DNA of 64,000 nt, from the NCBI GenBank assembly GCA_008508345.1, contig QNGE01000115.1, positions 40,953-104,952 of the forward strand, given 5' to 3'. The notes under the pieces are model-generated. The model was not told the origin of the DNA and did no database searches. It saw nothing but the letters and a program-made list of their open reading frames with translations. Source of the DNA: Paragonimus westermani. Taxonomy: Eukaryota > Platyhelminthes > Trematoda > Plagiorchiida > Troglotrematidae. The translations under genes and the position numbers were made by a program. Of the stretch, positions 21,928 through 33,869 are shown piece after piece. The first letter of the stretch is position 1. Each line of letters starts with the position of its first letter.

Positions 21928-24900
21928 CATAGTAGCTGTTAAGTGTGTACAACACGCAGCTACCAAACTAGTGGTGAACCTAAGAAATGTCGCGCAGCGT
22001 CTCAATTTGATATTCTTGATTGGCATCCACCCAAATTCCGACTGCTTTGCAGTGATCTACTTCACACACACATTTACTTCACAGTAAGTCTCGTAGAACA
22101 GTCCTCTGCTGTGGCGAACGACGATGGTTGACGAGGACATAACAGGAAGCTATCAGCACTTCATACTCGGACCTTCCTTGGACAGCAGTTCTTATCTTAT
22201 AGGGTCATTAACCTTTGGATCAGCCTTCGTTCTGAGGACGTTAGCAGCGCTTTTAGAGGACGCTTTAAGAGATTTCTTGATTCCCATTTACCTGAAAACT
22301 CATTACGCAAGTACTCTCATTCTGTTCTCGATGTCTACTTTGATTCCCAAGAGCAGTGCTACACACTGTTTTCAATTATTGCCTTCCATCTCAACGGGCG
22401 CCCGCTTGACACTGAATAAGAAAAACTGACTTTATCCGGGTGCCTTAAGCATCTGTCTCAACCCCGTTTGTCAATCGCTGAATCGATCTCACGGTGACTA
22501 ATAGATCGTTAGGCAGATGGCTGTCGTTTGATCACTTGAGAATGAGCTTGCCCGATTTATCAGGCAGGTCAGACGGACACCGAAGTCTATTTCAATCTAA
22601 GCGGATCGTTAATGCACCCACAGTCAGACGACCGTATTAGGAGAAGGTCATAACCCTGTGCGTTATGTGTCTTACGGGCATATCAAATCTCCCCGGGACT
22701 CATCGCGTACGTGCTGGCTTGTGTTTCAGTCCCCTTGGCAACGGGGTACAGACAAGCCAACTTCGGTTGTTCTGTTCAGCCCGCGAAAACACGCCTTCTC
22801 ATTTCGTAAATGTTAATCAATTTCTGTGTCCATCAGCCTACCCATGTGCATATCAGCCGCGCCACCCCTTTCGCCGCTGAACCCCGTGAACATCCATTCG
22901 GATATCTTACTTTGACATCAAAACCCGAGAAAGTGAGGCATATTAAATTAGTATGGTGACGGGTAAGAAACGTTGACCGACTGACCGAACAGCATTCGCC
23001 GAAGGTCGTGTGAACGAAGCTAACATTCATTTGTTCTCAAAGAATGGTTACTCCGCCGGTACATATTGGTAGAGATATAGCAAGTTTGAGAAAAGGTAAG
23101 TTGTTACATATAAAGTGTACGGAATACGTGCACACTGAATGCGGCAAACTGCCCAGCCCAGTTTTTGTGTGGAGCCAGACAAAAGGATGGACATGGCTAT
23201 CTCTGGTCCCCAGACGGCACAGATAAGAAATGCACACTGTACAGTTGTGGACAAAATATGGTCAGTGCTGGTTAACGTCAGCTAGCCGACTGGGATCTGG
23301 TATGAAAAAGGGTGCCGCTTTTGCTTCGCTTCACTCCCTCGTTATCATTTCAGGGCGTCGATCATTTGTTACTATTGCTAAATTCCGTTCATCGTTCCAA
23401 CAAAGGAGTTTCACACTAGTCCGTCGTGTCTTTCATTCCGCAGTTTGACTGGAAGCCATTATCAGAGTACGGTACATGTTTCAGCACATTGAGTAAATGA
23501 GCGTTGAATGAGCGTTGCAGCAACACATTGAAATACTCACTCATCCAAAGAAAATGGTAGTAGTAGACCGTTTTTACACCATCCGTTTGTGATGAATCAA
23601 TCTATGGATGGTGTGATTCAGAAAGACCAACTTACTCTTTCCAACTAATCAAATAGGGACATACTTGTAGAACGTCGCCTTGCATTATAGAATGTCTATG
23701 TGATCTTCGGACTGCTAATCCTTAAGTCAATACACACGTACTCTTTGACATAAATTTCAGTAGTGGAATCCCAAAATTATCAGTCCATTGTCCACATATC
23801 AACTGATCTCTAACGTTTGATCTTCCATGATAAGCATACCAAACTTGATGGAATTGTTTCTTGTCCACTACAATGTTGGCTGCTCGAATAAGCCACATTT
23901 ATCAAGGGTAGTATGATCCAGTGGTACCAAGAAGTACATATTACCCACGGTAACAACTTGTTCCACCTACTCAAGTTGAGTGAATAGTAAACCAGTGAAA
24001 AAGTGGCGGAAATTGAATGCGAACTGTGACCGCTTCAGTTTTGGTCAGAACAGACTAATCCACACCAAATGCCCCTGCATATTTTTCATTCAACAGTGTA
24101 CGTCATTAACCGAACAATGTAGCACCGAACTGGGCTCACTTTATGCAAATTAGTTAGTGTAAACGTTGAAGCCACTTGTACCAGCTGGTCAACATAATGC
24201 GCTTTTTCAAACGCATGCGTTAGAAACGTGAATAAACGCGGAGTTTGGATCAAACCAAATGAACCATTGTGTCCGATTGACTGATTTGTTGAATAAAGAA
24301 ATATGTTGATTTAAATTGTGACTTTGTATGCATTTCCGGATTAGATCTGCTTAATACCTTAATACTCTGTCATAAACTATTGGAAGAAGGACATGACTGC
24401 GTTCACGCATTTCCTGTAGTTCACCTCGTCCTAATAAGAAAAGTTTACAGATAACATTCTTCAGTCATCGCATAACTTCTGACTGTAACATACTTCCGTC
24501 GCACGTAGTTCACACTGATATCGCGATCTGTTTTAAAACACGCATGGACAGGGTGTCTCTATCCCGGTCTTCTAACTTCCTGATACACGAAATGCCTTTA
24601 TCAAATCAAGAACCATGAACGTCTAGAATGAGCACGTTTATCATTGTGTAAACGCTTCATTTTGCTGAATGCCTCATTTTCCTATATTCTTACTTCCGGT
24701 ATTGCACTTATCTGCTAGCTCGTTTTTATTCAGGCTTATCTAATCAAATTTAGGTGATAGTTACCGTGTTTAACAGTAGTGAGCACGCTGTGAGTATCTA
24801 CCTCAAATATGAGCATAAAACGTTCAATATCTAGTTAATTTCTTCATCCAACTTTCGCTATACAATCATATGTAAAACTTGATAAAATATTCGAGATACT

Positions 24901-25560
24901 GTTTACTCGATTCTACTACACTTAATCCCACGGGATCTAAGCATGCTGCGTTTAATCCCTTGCAAGTTAAATCTCTCACAGTTTATTACCCCTAAACAAA
25001 ATTCGGGAATGAGGTTTAAATAAATTGACGCGACATTTGGTTTGCATTTGTTTGTTACTTTAATAAATTTGAAATATGAGTACCAGCTCGAAAGTACATA
25101 GGCCTGTGTATATCAACATCACCGTGGACAAATGATGGTGGCGGTCACTTTATGGCTTAGTGTCAAGCTTGATAGGATAAACAGTCAACTGTTGTTCGTC
25201 GTGAGGTCACGTGTGAGTGAACACCACTCACTTGGCTCATAATTATTGTTACAAATCTGGTTACTTAGAAAAGACTCAGATAAGGAAAATCCACGTCTGA
25301 ATGTGTTTTGTTCTACCGCTCGTTCGAAACTAGTCGAAATTCTGCCTTTCCGCAGTTGATTATCTTCTAACCTGCCGAACGTGCCACACTACTTATAAGT
25401 AGTACAATTTAAGTGTTCAACACTGGCGTCGGTGGATTCCAGCGTGAGCCGCTGAGAAATCTCGTTTAGGTAGTTAGTCTTCTGGGTCATTTGGTGGGTC
25501 TTAAATGACACGGTGAGTTGGATAGACAAGTGAGTTTAAATGAGAAAATTTTGAGCTCCC
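21928..25560. other. No gene seen
   Basis: 3.6 kb downstream of the Gypsy element. A frame at 22124-22429 (101 codons) has no recognisable domain. The rest is AT-rich with short chance frames only. Confidence 0.5.
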
Positions 25561-25660
25561 CCTATGGTTGCATAGCTCTGCTAGTTGTGCACTCGTGTCG
25601 TTCACACATGCTGCTCCTGTCGTTGGTTTGAATCCAGCCGATTCTCGGATTTCTAATAAT
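25560..25660 (+). mobile_element. tRNA-like SINE head
   Basis: TAGCTCTGCTAGTTGTGC (A-box-like) is followed about 40 bases later by GGTTTGAATCC at 25625-25635 (B-box). The spacing fits a tRNA-derived RNA polymerase III promoter. No hammerhead follows, so it is either a different SINE subtype or truncated. It is not a folding tRNA. Confidence 0.55.
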
Positions 25661-26039
25661 TAGGTCTGCTCCAGCTCATCATCTTATTCACGTCTCACAA
25701 AAGTCTAGCATATCTTTGCAGGCACCACATCGAGAAACGCATTCTGCATTGATGGTTTACTGGAGCAACGATCAGTTAATTTTTTGGATTTCCTCTGAAA
25801 ATTTGACTTTGACACCATGATGTTTCTTGGAGAAAAAGTCTTTTTTGTGAGCTCCGCATAAGTGCTAATAGCAGTGAATGATGACATTGAAAGAGGGCTT
25901 GTCTCTCGTAGTGCAAGAATCAGAGCATGTACAAGGAACAGGCAAGGTCAGAACGATCGGTCGGTTATCCAATTACTCAAACTGGGGTGCACTGTTCACT
26001 GCAGTCTTGCCGACGTACGTTCCAACAGTTCATCAAGAC

Positions 26040-26270
26040 CGGCAATTAAGTTAATATCAATAACTACCTCACGACTAATTTCTGTGCGATCAATTGCCTG
26101 TAGGTGATTCAACTAACTCCTGGCTTGGGCAAGCATATGTGCTACTGACGAACTTTATCAAGAGCGAAAATCGCGTCTAGTGCTCCTCTTCAAACCGAGC
26201 CTGTTGACTGGTCTACGCGAGTGAGAAAGCTGCACTTATATGTATACTAAGTTTACTCAACGTCAAACAA
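26040..26270 (+). mobile_element. Hammerhead SINE, decayed
   Basis: The sequence GGCTTGGGCAAGCATATGTG matches the family junction between head and ribozyme (GGCGGTGGCAAGGATATGCA). The hammerhead remnant and then a body resembling GAGCCTGTTGACTGGTCTAC follow. The tRNA-like head is poorly preserved. Confidence 0.65.
26139..26183 (+). ncRNA. Hammerhead ribozyme, type I, degenerate stems
   Basis: GTGCTA / TAGTGC form stem I with wobble pairs. The core CTGACGA and GAAA are kept, and a GTC triplet precedes the expected cut. Stems II and III have lost several pairs, so activity is doubtful. Confidence 0.6.
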
Positions 26271-26489
26271 AATCACCTACTGTTCATCAGCAAATGAAAA
26301 GCCACTTAACAAGTTTAAGGATTTATGTGATTTCAACTTTAAAAGAAGTTCTAACCATCAGATCCTCGTTTGCAGTTAACCGGGCAATTGCTGCCTTTTT
26401 CTTCGAAACCATCTGACAATCTGTTCCTTACTCCTACACTAGTATTTCTGAGCGTCTGTATCTTATAAGTCACTTAAGCCTATTATGGG

Positions 26490-26690
26490 GCTGATGACAT
26501 GTTGGTCAACGCGATAGCCTCGGGAAAAAGTGGGTCGCAGTTCGAATCCCGATTGTGGCAAGAAAATGCACCACTGACGAGCTTCAACAGAGAAAAAACT
26601 TGATTCTATTGTTTTTCCTCACGCCGGATTGGCTGCAAAGTCCTTGAAACTGGGAAATCTGTAGTCAGTAGTTAGAGCTTGGTTTATGAT
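26490..26690 (+). mobile_element. Hammerhead SINE, decayed
   Basis: The head has TGTTGGTCAACGCGATAGCC (A-box region) and GCAGTTCGAATCCCG with a good B-box at 26539-26549, followed by GTGGCAAGAAAATGCACCA. A decayed hammerhead and the family body (GGATTGGCTGCAAAGTCC) come next. It starts only about 220 bases after the previous copy. Confidence 0.75.
26568..26612 (+). ncRNA. Hammerhead ribozyme, type I, broken
   Basis: GCACCA, then CTGACGA and a poorly paired stem II. The GAAA box is run into an A-tract, followed by CTTGATTC in place of CTCGAGTC. The 3' strand TATTGT pairs only partly. Recognisable by alignment, probably inactive. Confidence 0.55.
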
Positions 26691-27329
26691 GTGTTCATTT
26701 CTATCGCCTGATCCAAAGTACAGCATACACCCATAATAATCATCATTTTGTGAAATATGTAAAATGTTTCACTCAGGTGGTGGCGTTACAGATTTGTGTT
26801 GACTACTTTAATCATCTTGTTTGTCTCCAGGGCTAAGTGCCACCTCACATGTTATTCTGTTCTAGTGGTGTTGTGAGCCAAGAACGCCGACAGTGAAAGG
26901 GTCACCTATTCAGTGAATGGTTTTCAGTCAATTACGTCTGAAAACTATGAGTTCGATAAAATATCGTGTGCAATTGTAAAATACACATATGCACTTCCGT
27001 ATTATCGGAAAAATGAAAGGCCTGGTATTAATATTTAAAAGCACGGGTTACATCAATAAATATACTCTGGTAATAAATTGCTGCGACTCACATGTAATCA
27101 GAAGTGTGCCATCAGAGTTTATCACCTTGGGTTGATGAGATGATAAATATTAAATCCAGATGTCACGAGACGGAACAGAATGGAGACCACATCATAGCCA
27201 AGTCAGTGCATGGACAACATGTTCATGTGTACCTGATTTTGTCAGTATGTTGCTTAACACTGATCAGTTATTCGCCTCGATGTTTAGTGAAGAACTGTGC
27301 CACAATGCCTGAGTAAAATCTCGACTGAT
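26691..27329. other. No gene seen
   Basis: AT-rich sequence between SINE copies; nothing recognised. Confidence 0.5.
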
Positions 27330-27410
27330 GCTGGAATCGAACCGGCGACAGAAGTAGTAGACCCAAACGAGGCGACCGTTCAACTAACCAAGTCACGCAG
27401 CTGCGCTGGG
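27330..27410 (-). mobile_element. tRNA-like SINE head
   Basis: On the minus strand, TGACTTGGTTAGTTGAACGG (A-box, 27374-27393) is followed by TGTCGCCGGTTCGATTCCAG (B-box near 27335-27345) at tRNA-like spacing. The body beyond the head is short or lost. It faces another head fragment at 27490-27590 on the other strand. Confidence 0.65.
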
Positions 27411-27489
27411 AGCTAGGACATTTCACATTTAGACTGTTACCCACTCAATCCACTCTGTTGTATGGGACCCATCAAGTGGTCTCGGGAAT

Positions 27490-27590
27490 GATAGTCTATC
27501 CTACGCGTGTTGTTTCTGTGGCTGGGTCGAATCTAGTCGAAGCCCAGACTTTTCTCATGTGTGCTACTGCTAACTCAACAAATCTGCCAC
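27490..27590 (+). mobile_element. Decayed hammerhead SINE head
   Basis: TGGCTGGGTCGAATCTAG (worn B-box near 27523) is followed by TCATGTGTGCTACTGCTAAC, which aligns with the head-ribozyme junction (ATATGTGCTACTGACGAAC at 26134). The CTGACGA core is lost. Confidence 0.45.
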
Positions 27591-27599
27591 ACAACTTAT

Positions 27600-30500
27600 A
27601 TCTGTCGTTGTAACCGTTTATGATCAAGAGCCATACCAAACAGTTAACACGACATTGTGTTTGTGGCAACGACACTAGGGTTGCTCGCAGGGCTGGATTT
27701 GCTGTCCAGGTCGGATATTGGCCGTCGGATGCTGTGATAGGTGTTAATCGTACAAATCTAGCTGCTTCTTCAGTTAACATTATCCTCACAAATGTTGGAC
27801 TAAAGATTATCAATGTCAGAATGCTGCAATATCGACTTCAACGGTTTAGAAAACTAGTTTGTTTGAATGCCCGTATTGCAGGTTTATCAGGCTAAATAGG
27901 GAACTTGCACGAACAAACTCTGGGGGGTGTAGTGATGTATTTAACATGAAGTTTTGGGTGATGGAACAACAAACTGTGACTCTAATAGATAACAACGATG
28001 AAAGAATTGTGATGACTAACTTTCGTTCGCTTCTTGGTAAAACAGGTTTCGGAACCGAGGAATTTAAAACTGGTCACTTGATTACACGACAACACTTGCA
28101 TAGTAAAATATAACAACTTGAAATTCCACACACTCTTTGTGCTGCATTTAAGAAACGCAAACCCACAGAAATGTTCAGGATTTACTGAAATAAGTGTTTG
28201 CAAATTAGCAGACCTGCTACTTGCAAAAGGTCACACCAGAAATATTCACATTACTTAGAAAACAAAACATATGACCTGATTAAAACGGGAAGCTCATGAG
28301 AACAGCTTAAGAAGCCATACAGGATGAAAGTGAACAAAAGCGGATAAAGATGTTGTTCCGGACTGCTGACGTGTGTGCACATCCGTTGGGATTAGCGCAC
28401 TACCAGTCACTTCGTTGACTGATTTTGCACAGTGCATGTACCCGTTTCCAACTGTTTTTTCAAATTTCCTACCTTCTGGAAGTTGAGCAGTACCTTTTTG
28501 TTTTCGCGCGTTCGACTCATGCTATACAACTTACTGTTGACGCTTACATTATACAGCATTATTACTGACCGGACATCTTATCGCATCCCATTGAGAATAT
28601 TACAAAAAAAGAGTAGATTATAAAAAGTGAACGAAGTCACAGAAAAGAGAAATTAACAGAACAGATGAAGTCTCACTATTTCTGGTACTGGCAAGTTTAG
28701 TAAAACTGAGAATTAACAGGATCGAATAGTATTGCACAAACTCCGTTAAACTTCGGGAAAAATTATGAACTAAAAAGGTAACATCTGACCGTCCAACGCG
28801 TTGGTCGATATTCATTATGCCAGTAAGCATTGTTCAATCAAGCCCCTTGGAAATATATACTCAAACACTATCTGAGTGCCTTACAATTCACCATTAACAT
28901 TTCTTGCCCAGATGACCTAATCTAAGCAAGTTACGTAAGTGAATGAAGCAGGTTTTACCTCAGTAGGTGTTAAAAGTGATCACCCGTAATCTGCTGTGGC
29001 ATCACTTTGCAATCTTCCACAGAATATCTACAAGCAGGCAACGTCTTCAGTCTATCCGGATAGGCTGTGTTTGAGCTAGCTGCAGAGTATCAAGACCACT
29101 GATGTAAGTTTCGGCGATCACGGTGGCCACTGGATCACCTCTTTCATAATGAGCCGGGATTGACGAAGGGTGCCACCTATAGAGTCCTACATTACAGTTT
29201 ACTATTGTGGAGCAGAACCATTCTGTTAAGGCCAGACAAAATTGCGAATTCGTAGTTGATCTAACGCAAGAACGGCACGCTGCTGTAGTAACGGTGAACA
29301 TGAGTGGTCTGTGACAAAAGGAACCATAGTATTTAAAAGTTGTCAGTCTCGAGTGTCATATTTGCATTGAAGAAACACCATCTAGTGATCCTTGCTCCCA
29401 ACAATCCTTTCCAAGCAACAGATTGTGGTCAACGTGGTCTTGAAATACAGAAAATCACTGCCGGCTAGAGGCTCGCTAAACAAGATTTATGAAAAAGCCA
29501 TTGAAGCAAAATTTTGATGCATTGGAAAAGAGAGTTGAAATAAGCACGCCGTTGGTCACATGTCGTGAACGGAGCGCTTTTTGCTCACCAGTATTGCTGT
29601 TCTTGCGGCATCCTTTCAAAAAAGGGATTAGCTCGATCCTAGTTCAGTAATCTGTTCAGGGCCTTTTAGATGCAGAACGTTCTTGAGCAGGATACTTTCA
29701 TGAGGCTTAGCAATGTCCCTCTGAGAGACAACTTCCGCTGATAATTCATTATTAGCTGCAAGTCATCGGCCGGTGAGTCGGACGCCAAGGACACTTCCCG
29801 TATCCAAAAATTTTCTAATAACACTCCACATCGCTTGATAAATAACCCATCTTCAAGCAAAATACATGCCATCATATTCCCGACTGACTTGTTTGCTGTT
29901 TCCGTTGCTTGTCCTGTGCAGAAATGTAAATCCACCCCTTTGTTTGATCATAAGAAACCCCTCACGTTTGGGATAGAATGGTTCATTCTGGAGTTTCCCC
30001 GGACGGGACACAAGCTTCTTTTTAAGTGGAAAACGATCCTTCTGAATCTTCGAAAATATAAGTCACTCGGTGGGTTATAGTCAATAACAGTGTACGCTTT
30101 TACTTAAGAAAAACAAAATGATTACACAAGCGGATACCTCCAAGTTTGGGTGCTGGTTGTAGCCAAAACCGAGACCACTGTGACCTTCAACATGCGTACC
30201 GTGACGGTAGCTCTTTTACCAATTTCAGGTTGTTTGATTAGGCAACAAACCTGGCTTGGTGTAACGTCATTGTTGACTCGCACAATCTAAAAGCGAAAAG
30301 ATTCAGTCCAATTCACTAGCGAATCTAGTTGAATCATGGTGATAGATATCTGGTAAGAAATTTTTTACGGATGATCATAAAAATGTATGGTTGACGCTTA
30401 ATATTCACTCAAAAGAAACATCGTACGATCTTATACTTTCTGACAACCAGCGGTGGAAACTTCTTCCAGCTCACGCTACAACATCCCACGACCAACAAAA

Positions 30501-33500
30501 TCCAGCACATTATGGTCGTACAAAGAGCTCACAACGACAGTGAAAGATGCGCTTGTTATCCAGCTCCTACGAGGTATCATTTGTTTTATTTCGGTTACGT
30601 ATAAATTTAATACAGATTACCAAGTTTCATTTGAATAGATTTAACTTTCAACGAACTCTTCAACTACGAAACTGCCATGTAGATGCGCCAAAATTCCTTA
30701 CTTTAAACAACTTTATAAAACATTGTCGCTTTCCAAGATGACACCGAGCAATGTTTTAGAGGACGCAGATTCAGCAAATTATCTGGTAACTTCCCTGAAA
30801 TTAGAACCAGTTTTCAAGACACACCTATAGATATGACTAACCAGATTTGTGTAAAATACGGGTTTGAATATTCCATCATATTTTGCTAGCCACACTCACG
30901 TAACACACTGGTGAGGGGACAAATGATCCAAAACTCAAGTGTGTGCCCAATTTGGATAGGCTGCATCTGTTTAATCAAAATGTGGTAATTGTTAGTGCTA
31001 TTCACTACACACCGGATGTTGTGACAAGATGCGTGTGAGAATGCCTATCGATAGATGACAGACCGCCATCTCGGTTGTACAGCCAGCTTCTCAGTCAGTT
31101 CGTTTTTCTTTGTATCAAATTATTGATTAGTTGCATTTGGAAAAGAATACACTTACTTAATTAGGGAAGCCTGGCGATATCAAACGGAACATACAGTGGG
31201 AAGATGCATGCACACCTAACCGATTAATTCGAAGCAAACCAGCCCAGCATCGGAACCACAAAGTTAGTGTTACATTGGACAGTAGTGCACGTAAAAAATG
31301 TGTGACGGTATCATCACTGGCAACGGTAACATTTTGATATATGCCAATTTCCAAAATGATACACTTCAAGACTAAGAAACACCCTGACATTTCCAAAGTG
31401 AGATCAACAGACCGTCGGGTTGAGTACGTTTCAAGAAGTGATACTTCTGACGGATCAGAAGCTGTATTTGTTCACCACAAACGGTTAATTTTGAACGATC
31501 GAGTGGTTAGTTGTAGCACTAGAAAATAAGCTTTTCTCCAAAAACTGGGCGAAGTCTTTCAATGCACTCCGAATGATTCCACGCCATTTGGTAAACAAGG
31601 CCTTCGCAATGAGTGTAAATATTCGACTTTCGTGGTAGCTGATCCACATGAAAAACGATTAGATAACTATCCATTCACTAGACTAAATAAACAAACCATC
31701 CAGTGTTTTGCTTTATGCTAACAATTTATCTGGTTGAACAATGGCTGAAATGACTGTTTAACTGATTTTTTGGTGGGCAGATATCCAATGGTAACGACAG
31801 AGTTATATCGAAGTTAACAGTTATGACAGTCGGTCGCTAACACGATGGCAATCGTGGAAGACATTTGTTACATCGAAGAGCTCAATGTCCCCTTGACAAG
31901 GAATTCCCCATCAAGGTATATTTCCAAGATAGTTTTATGGCACCGACTACACTGCCTCCATTGCAAGGTTATGGTAGTTAGAGAGTTTCCGCTAACATCA
32001 GTCTTCCAAAAATGCATACTGATTCTGCCTAACGGAGCAAACACCAAACCAAACCAAACCAAACCAAACCTCGAATCAATTGATCTAATTGTTTTCTGTT
32101 GTCAGGTTTACTGTATCCAGAGATCCCCAAGAAGGTAGTTCCGGTTGAAACTAAATACACTATGAAAACATTAGTTTTGTTTATTCTCATACAGTGTGAC
32201 ATTTTGGAAATTTTTTTTAGAAATATTACCAGCCTGTCGTTCGAATGGTCATCAAATTCAAATAACTGTGCCACCTGTAAAGTTCAACTACGCCATTTTC
32301 CCATTGCATGAGATTTGTGAGTACCTGGTCTCATATATGACTGGAAGCTTAGAAACGATGTTAATGCTACTATACCAACGATAAAGACTGTGCAGTTGGA
32401 CAGTTGTCTGGGAGGCATGTAGGTATGAGTTCAATTTGTTATCATTGAACGGATGTGTGCTGTAGATGAATCGTAGTAACAGCGGAGCTCTAGTGCAGTG
32501 TTTCTGTTCAAATCTGCTTGCCTGATACGTTTATTTAAACGTGAAACCTCAGTAACCACAAAGGGAGTAAAACGGACGCAAACGGAACTATCATAAAATT
32601 GACTGTATATCAACATATATTACCAGATATTTGAAGACAGCAACAATGGATATGGAGAAGATTATACCATTTTTTCCCATATGCGTGAGTTCTGTACTTA
32701 TATGTGCGTGTCATCTGCACTGTGTTTTCTCAGTGTTGCGATAGCAACAGACATTTGCAGTAATCAGAATCGTGGGACTAATACCATATAATGAACCAAC
32801 ACGATCTCAACGCCACCTTCAACATAGTAGAAAGGGAACGCCAGGAGCAGTGGATACAGTTACGACTTCATCTTACCTTGTGTTATGAGCACTTTATCGG
32901 GTGGTAATAAGCAAAGCACCCAAGGAATTTGAGACAGACATAGAAATCACCCCCGCGTTCTCCTGGTGTTTACGTCGCGGAGGGATCACCTGTTTGACAG
33001 CTGTTACACTAATGACAGCAAGGTTAGCAGGAAAACCATGAATGAATGTGGTCGTAGCATTCCAGCCGATGAACACATGGTCATGACCTCATGTTGTTTG
33101 CGAACAGTCAACCCACAACCTCCGTTTACCACAATATTACGACCCAACAGTGTTATCCTACGCTTGAACGGCATTGCTGCACGTTGCCACTGTCAGTGCG
33201 AATAAATTTGCAAACTGAAATGTCATGTTAGTTGTTATGCTTTTCACAGAATCCGCTATCGCTACTCTTTGGAATGAACACAGTTCTATTAGGGACAATC
33301 CCGGATTTCCTTGTGTGTATTTTGCATTGCATAAGTACACCATCCCCATCTATCCCTCAGGCTACTTGTCAATCATATAAACGACTCTCTCGATTTCTTC
33401 TCAGAGTGAACATTATAACAGTTGGCCAAGACGACCGCTTGACTGCGACTGACTGACTGACTGGTATACAGATGGGCACAACGAGGTAAGAATATAACCA

Positions 33501-33670
33501 AGACCCAGTGGCTTGTATAATGCACGTACAGAGGCCAATATCAGAACAACAACTTCGTCTGTTATTCACATTTTCTGGCGATTAAATCCTTTATTATTGT
33601 GTGACGTTAACAAATTAAAGAATGCTACGAAGCTAGATAGCAATCAAGCATAACTTACAGGTGACTGTAG
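27600..33670. other. No gene seen
   Basis: Six kilobases with short chance frames on both strands (none above 100 codons). I recognise no transposon motif, tRNA-like promoter or exon with good splice sites. A short CCAAA pentamer run lies at 32044-32070. Confidence 0.5.
32044..32070 (+). repeat. CCAAA pentanucleotide repeat
   Basis: Five tandem CCAAA units plus CC, without interruption. Confidence 0.95.
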
Positions 33671-33675
33671 CTTAC

Positions 33676-33814
33676 AAATTCCAACAGACCGCTTCAGTCA
33701 GCCCTTTTTGAACGGAAACATTATACTCCAGAATATCGCCAGTGCATGCCATGCATCCTAAGGCAGTCCTGTTGTCCAATCCACCAGTGGCCTCATACAA
33801 GACACAACTGAATT
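33676..33814 (-). CDS. Possible 139-bp internal exon, Cys-rich, unrecognised
   Basis: On the minus strand, a pyrimidine-rich acceptor (GTTTTCACATCAG) precedes 139 open bases. A strong donor-like GTAAGC follows at 33675. A TACTAAC branch-point-like sequence lies about 40 bases upstream. The frame reads FSCVLYEATGGLDNRTALGC and then MACTGDILEYNVSVQKGL, with four cysteines and two N-glycosylation sequons (NRT, NVS), which would suit a secreted domain. No flanking exon was found and no family recognised, so chance agreement of splice signals is possible. Confidence 0.3.
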
Positions 33815-33869
33815 CTGATGTGAAAACATTCATCAAAATTTGCTCGTTAGTAATGTTCAGATCATCCAA

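Noticed and set aside
22124..22429. 101-codon plus-strand frame with hydrophobic segments
   Set aside because: No domain, no clear splice sites, and length within chance expectation.
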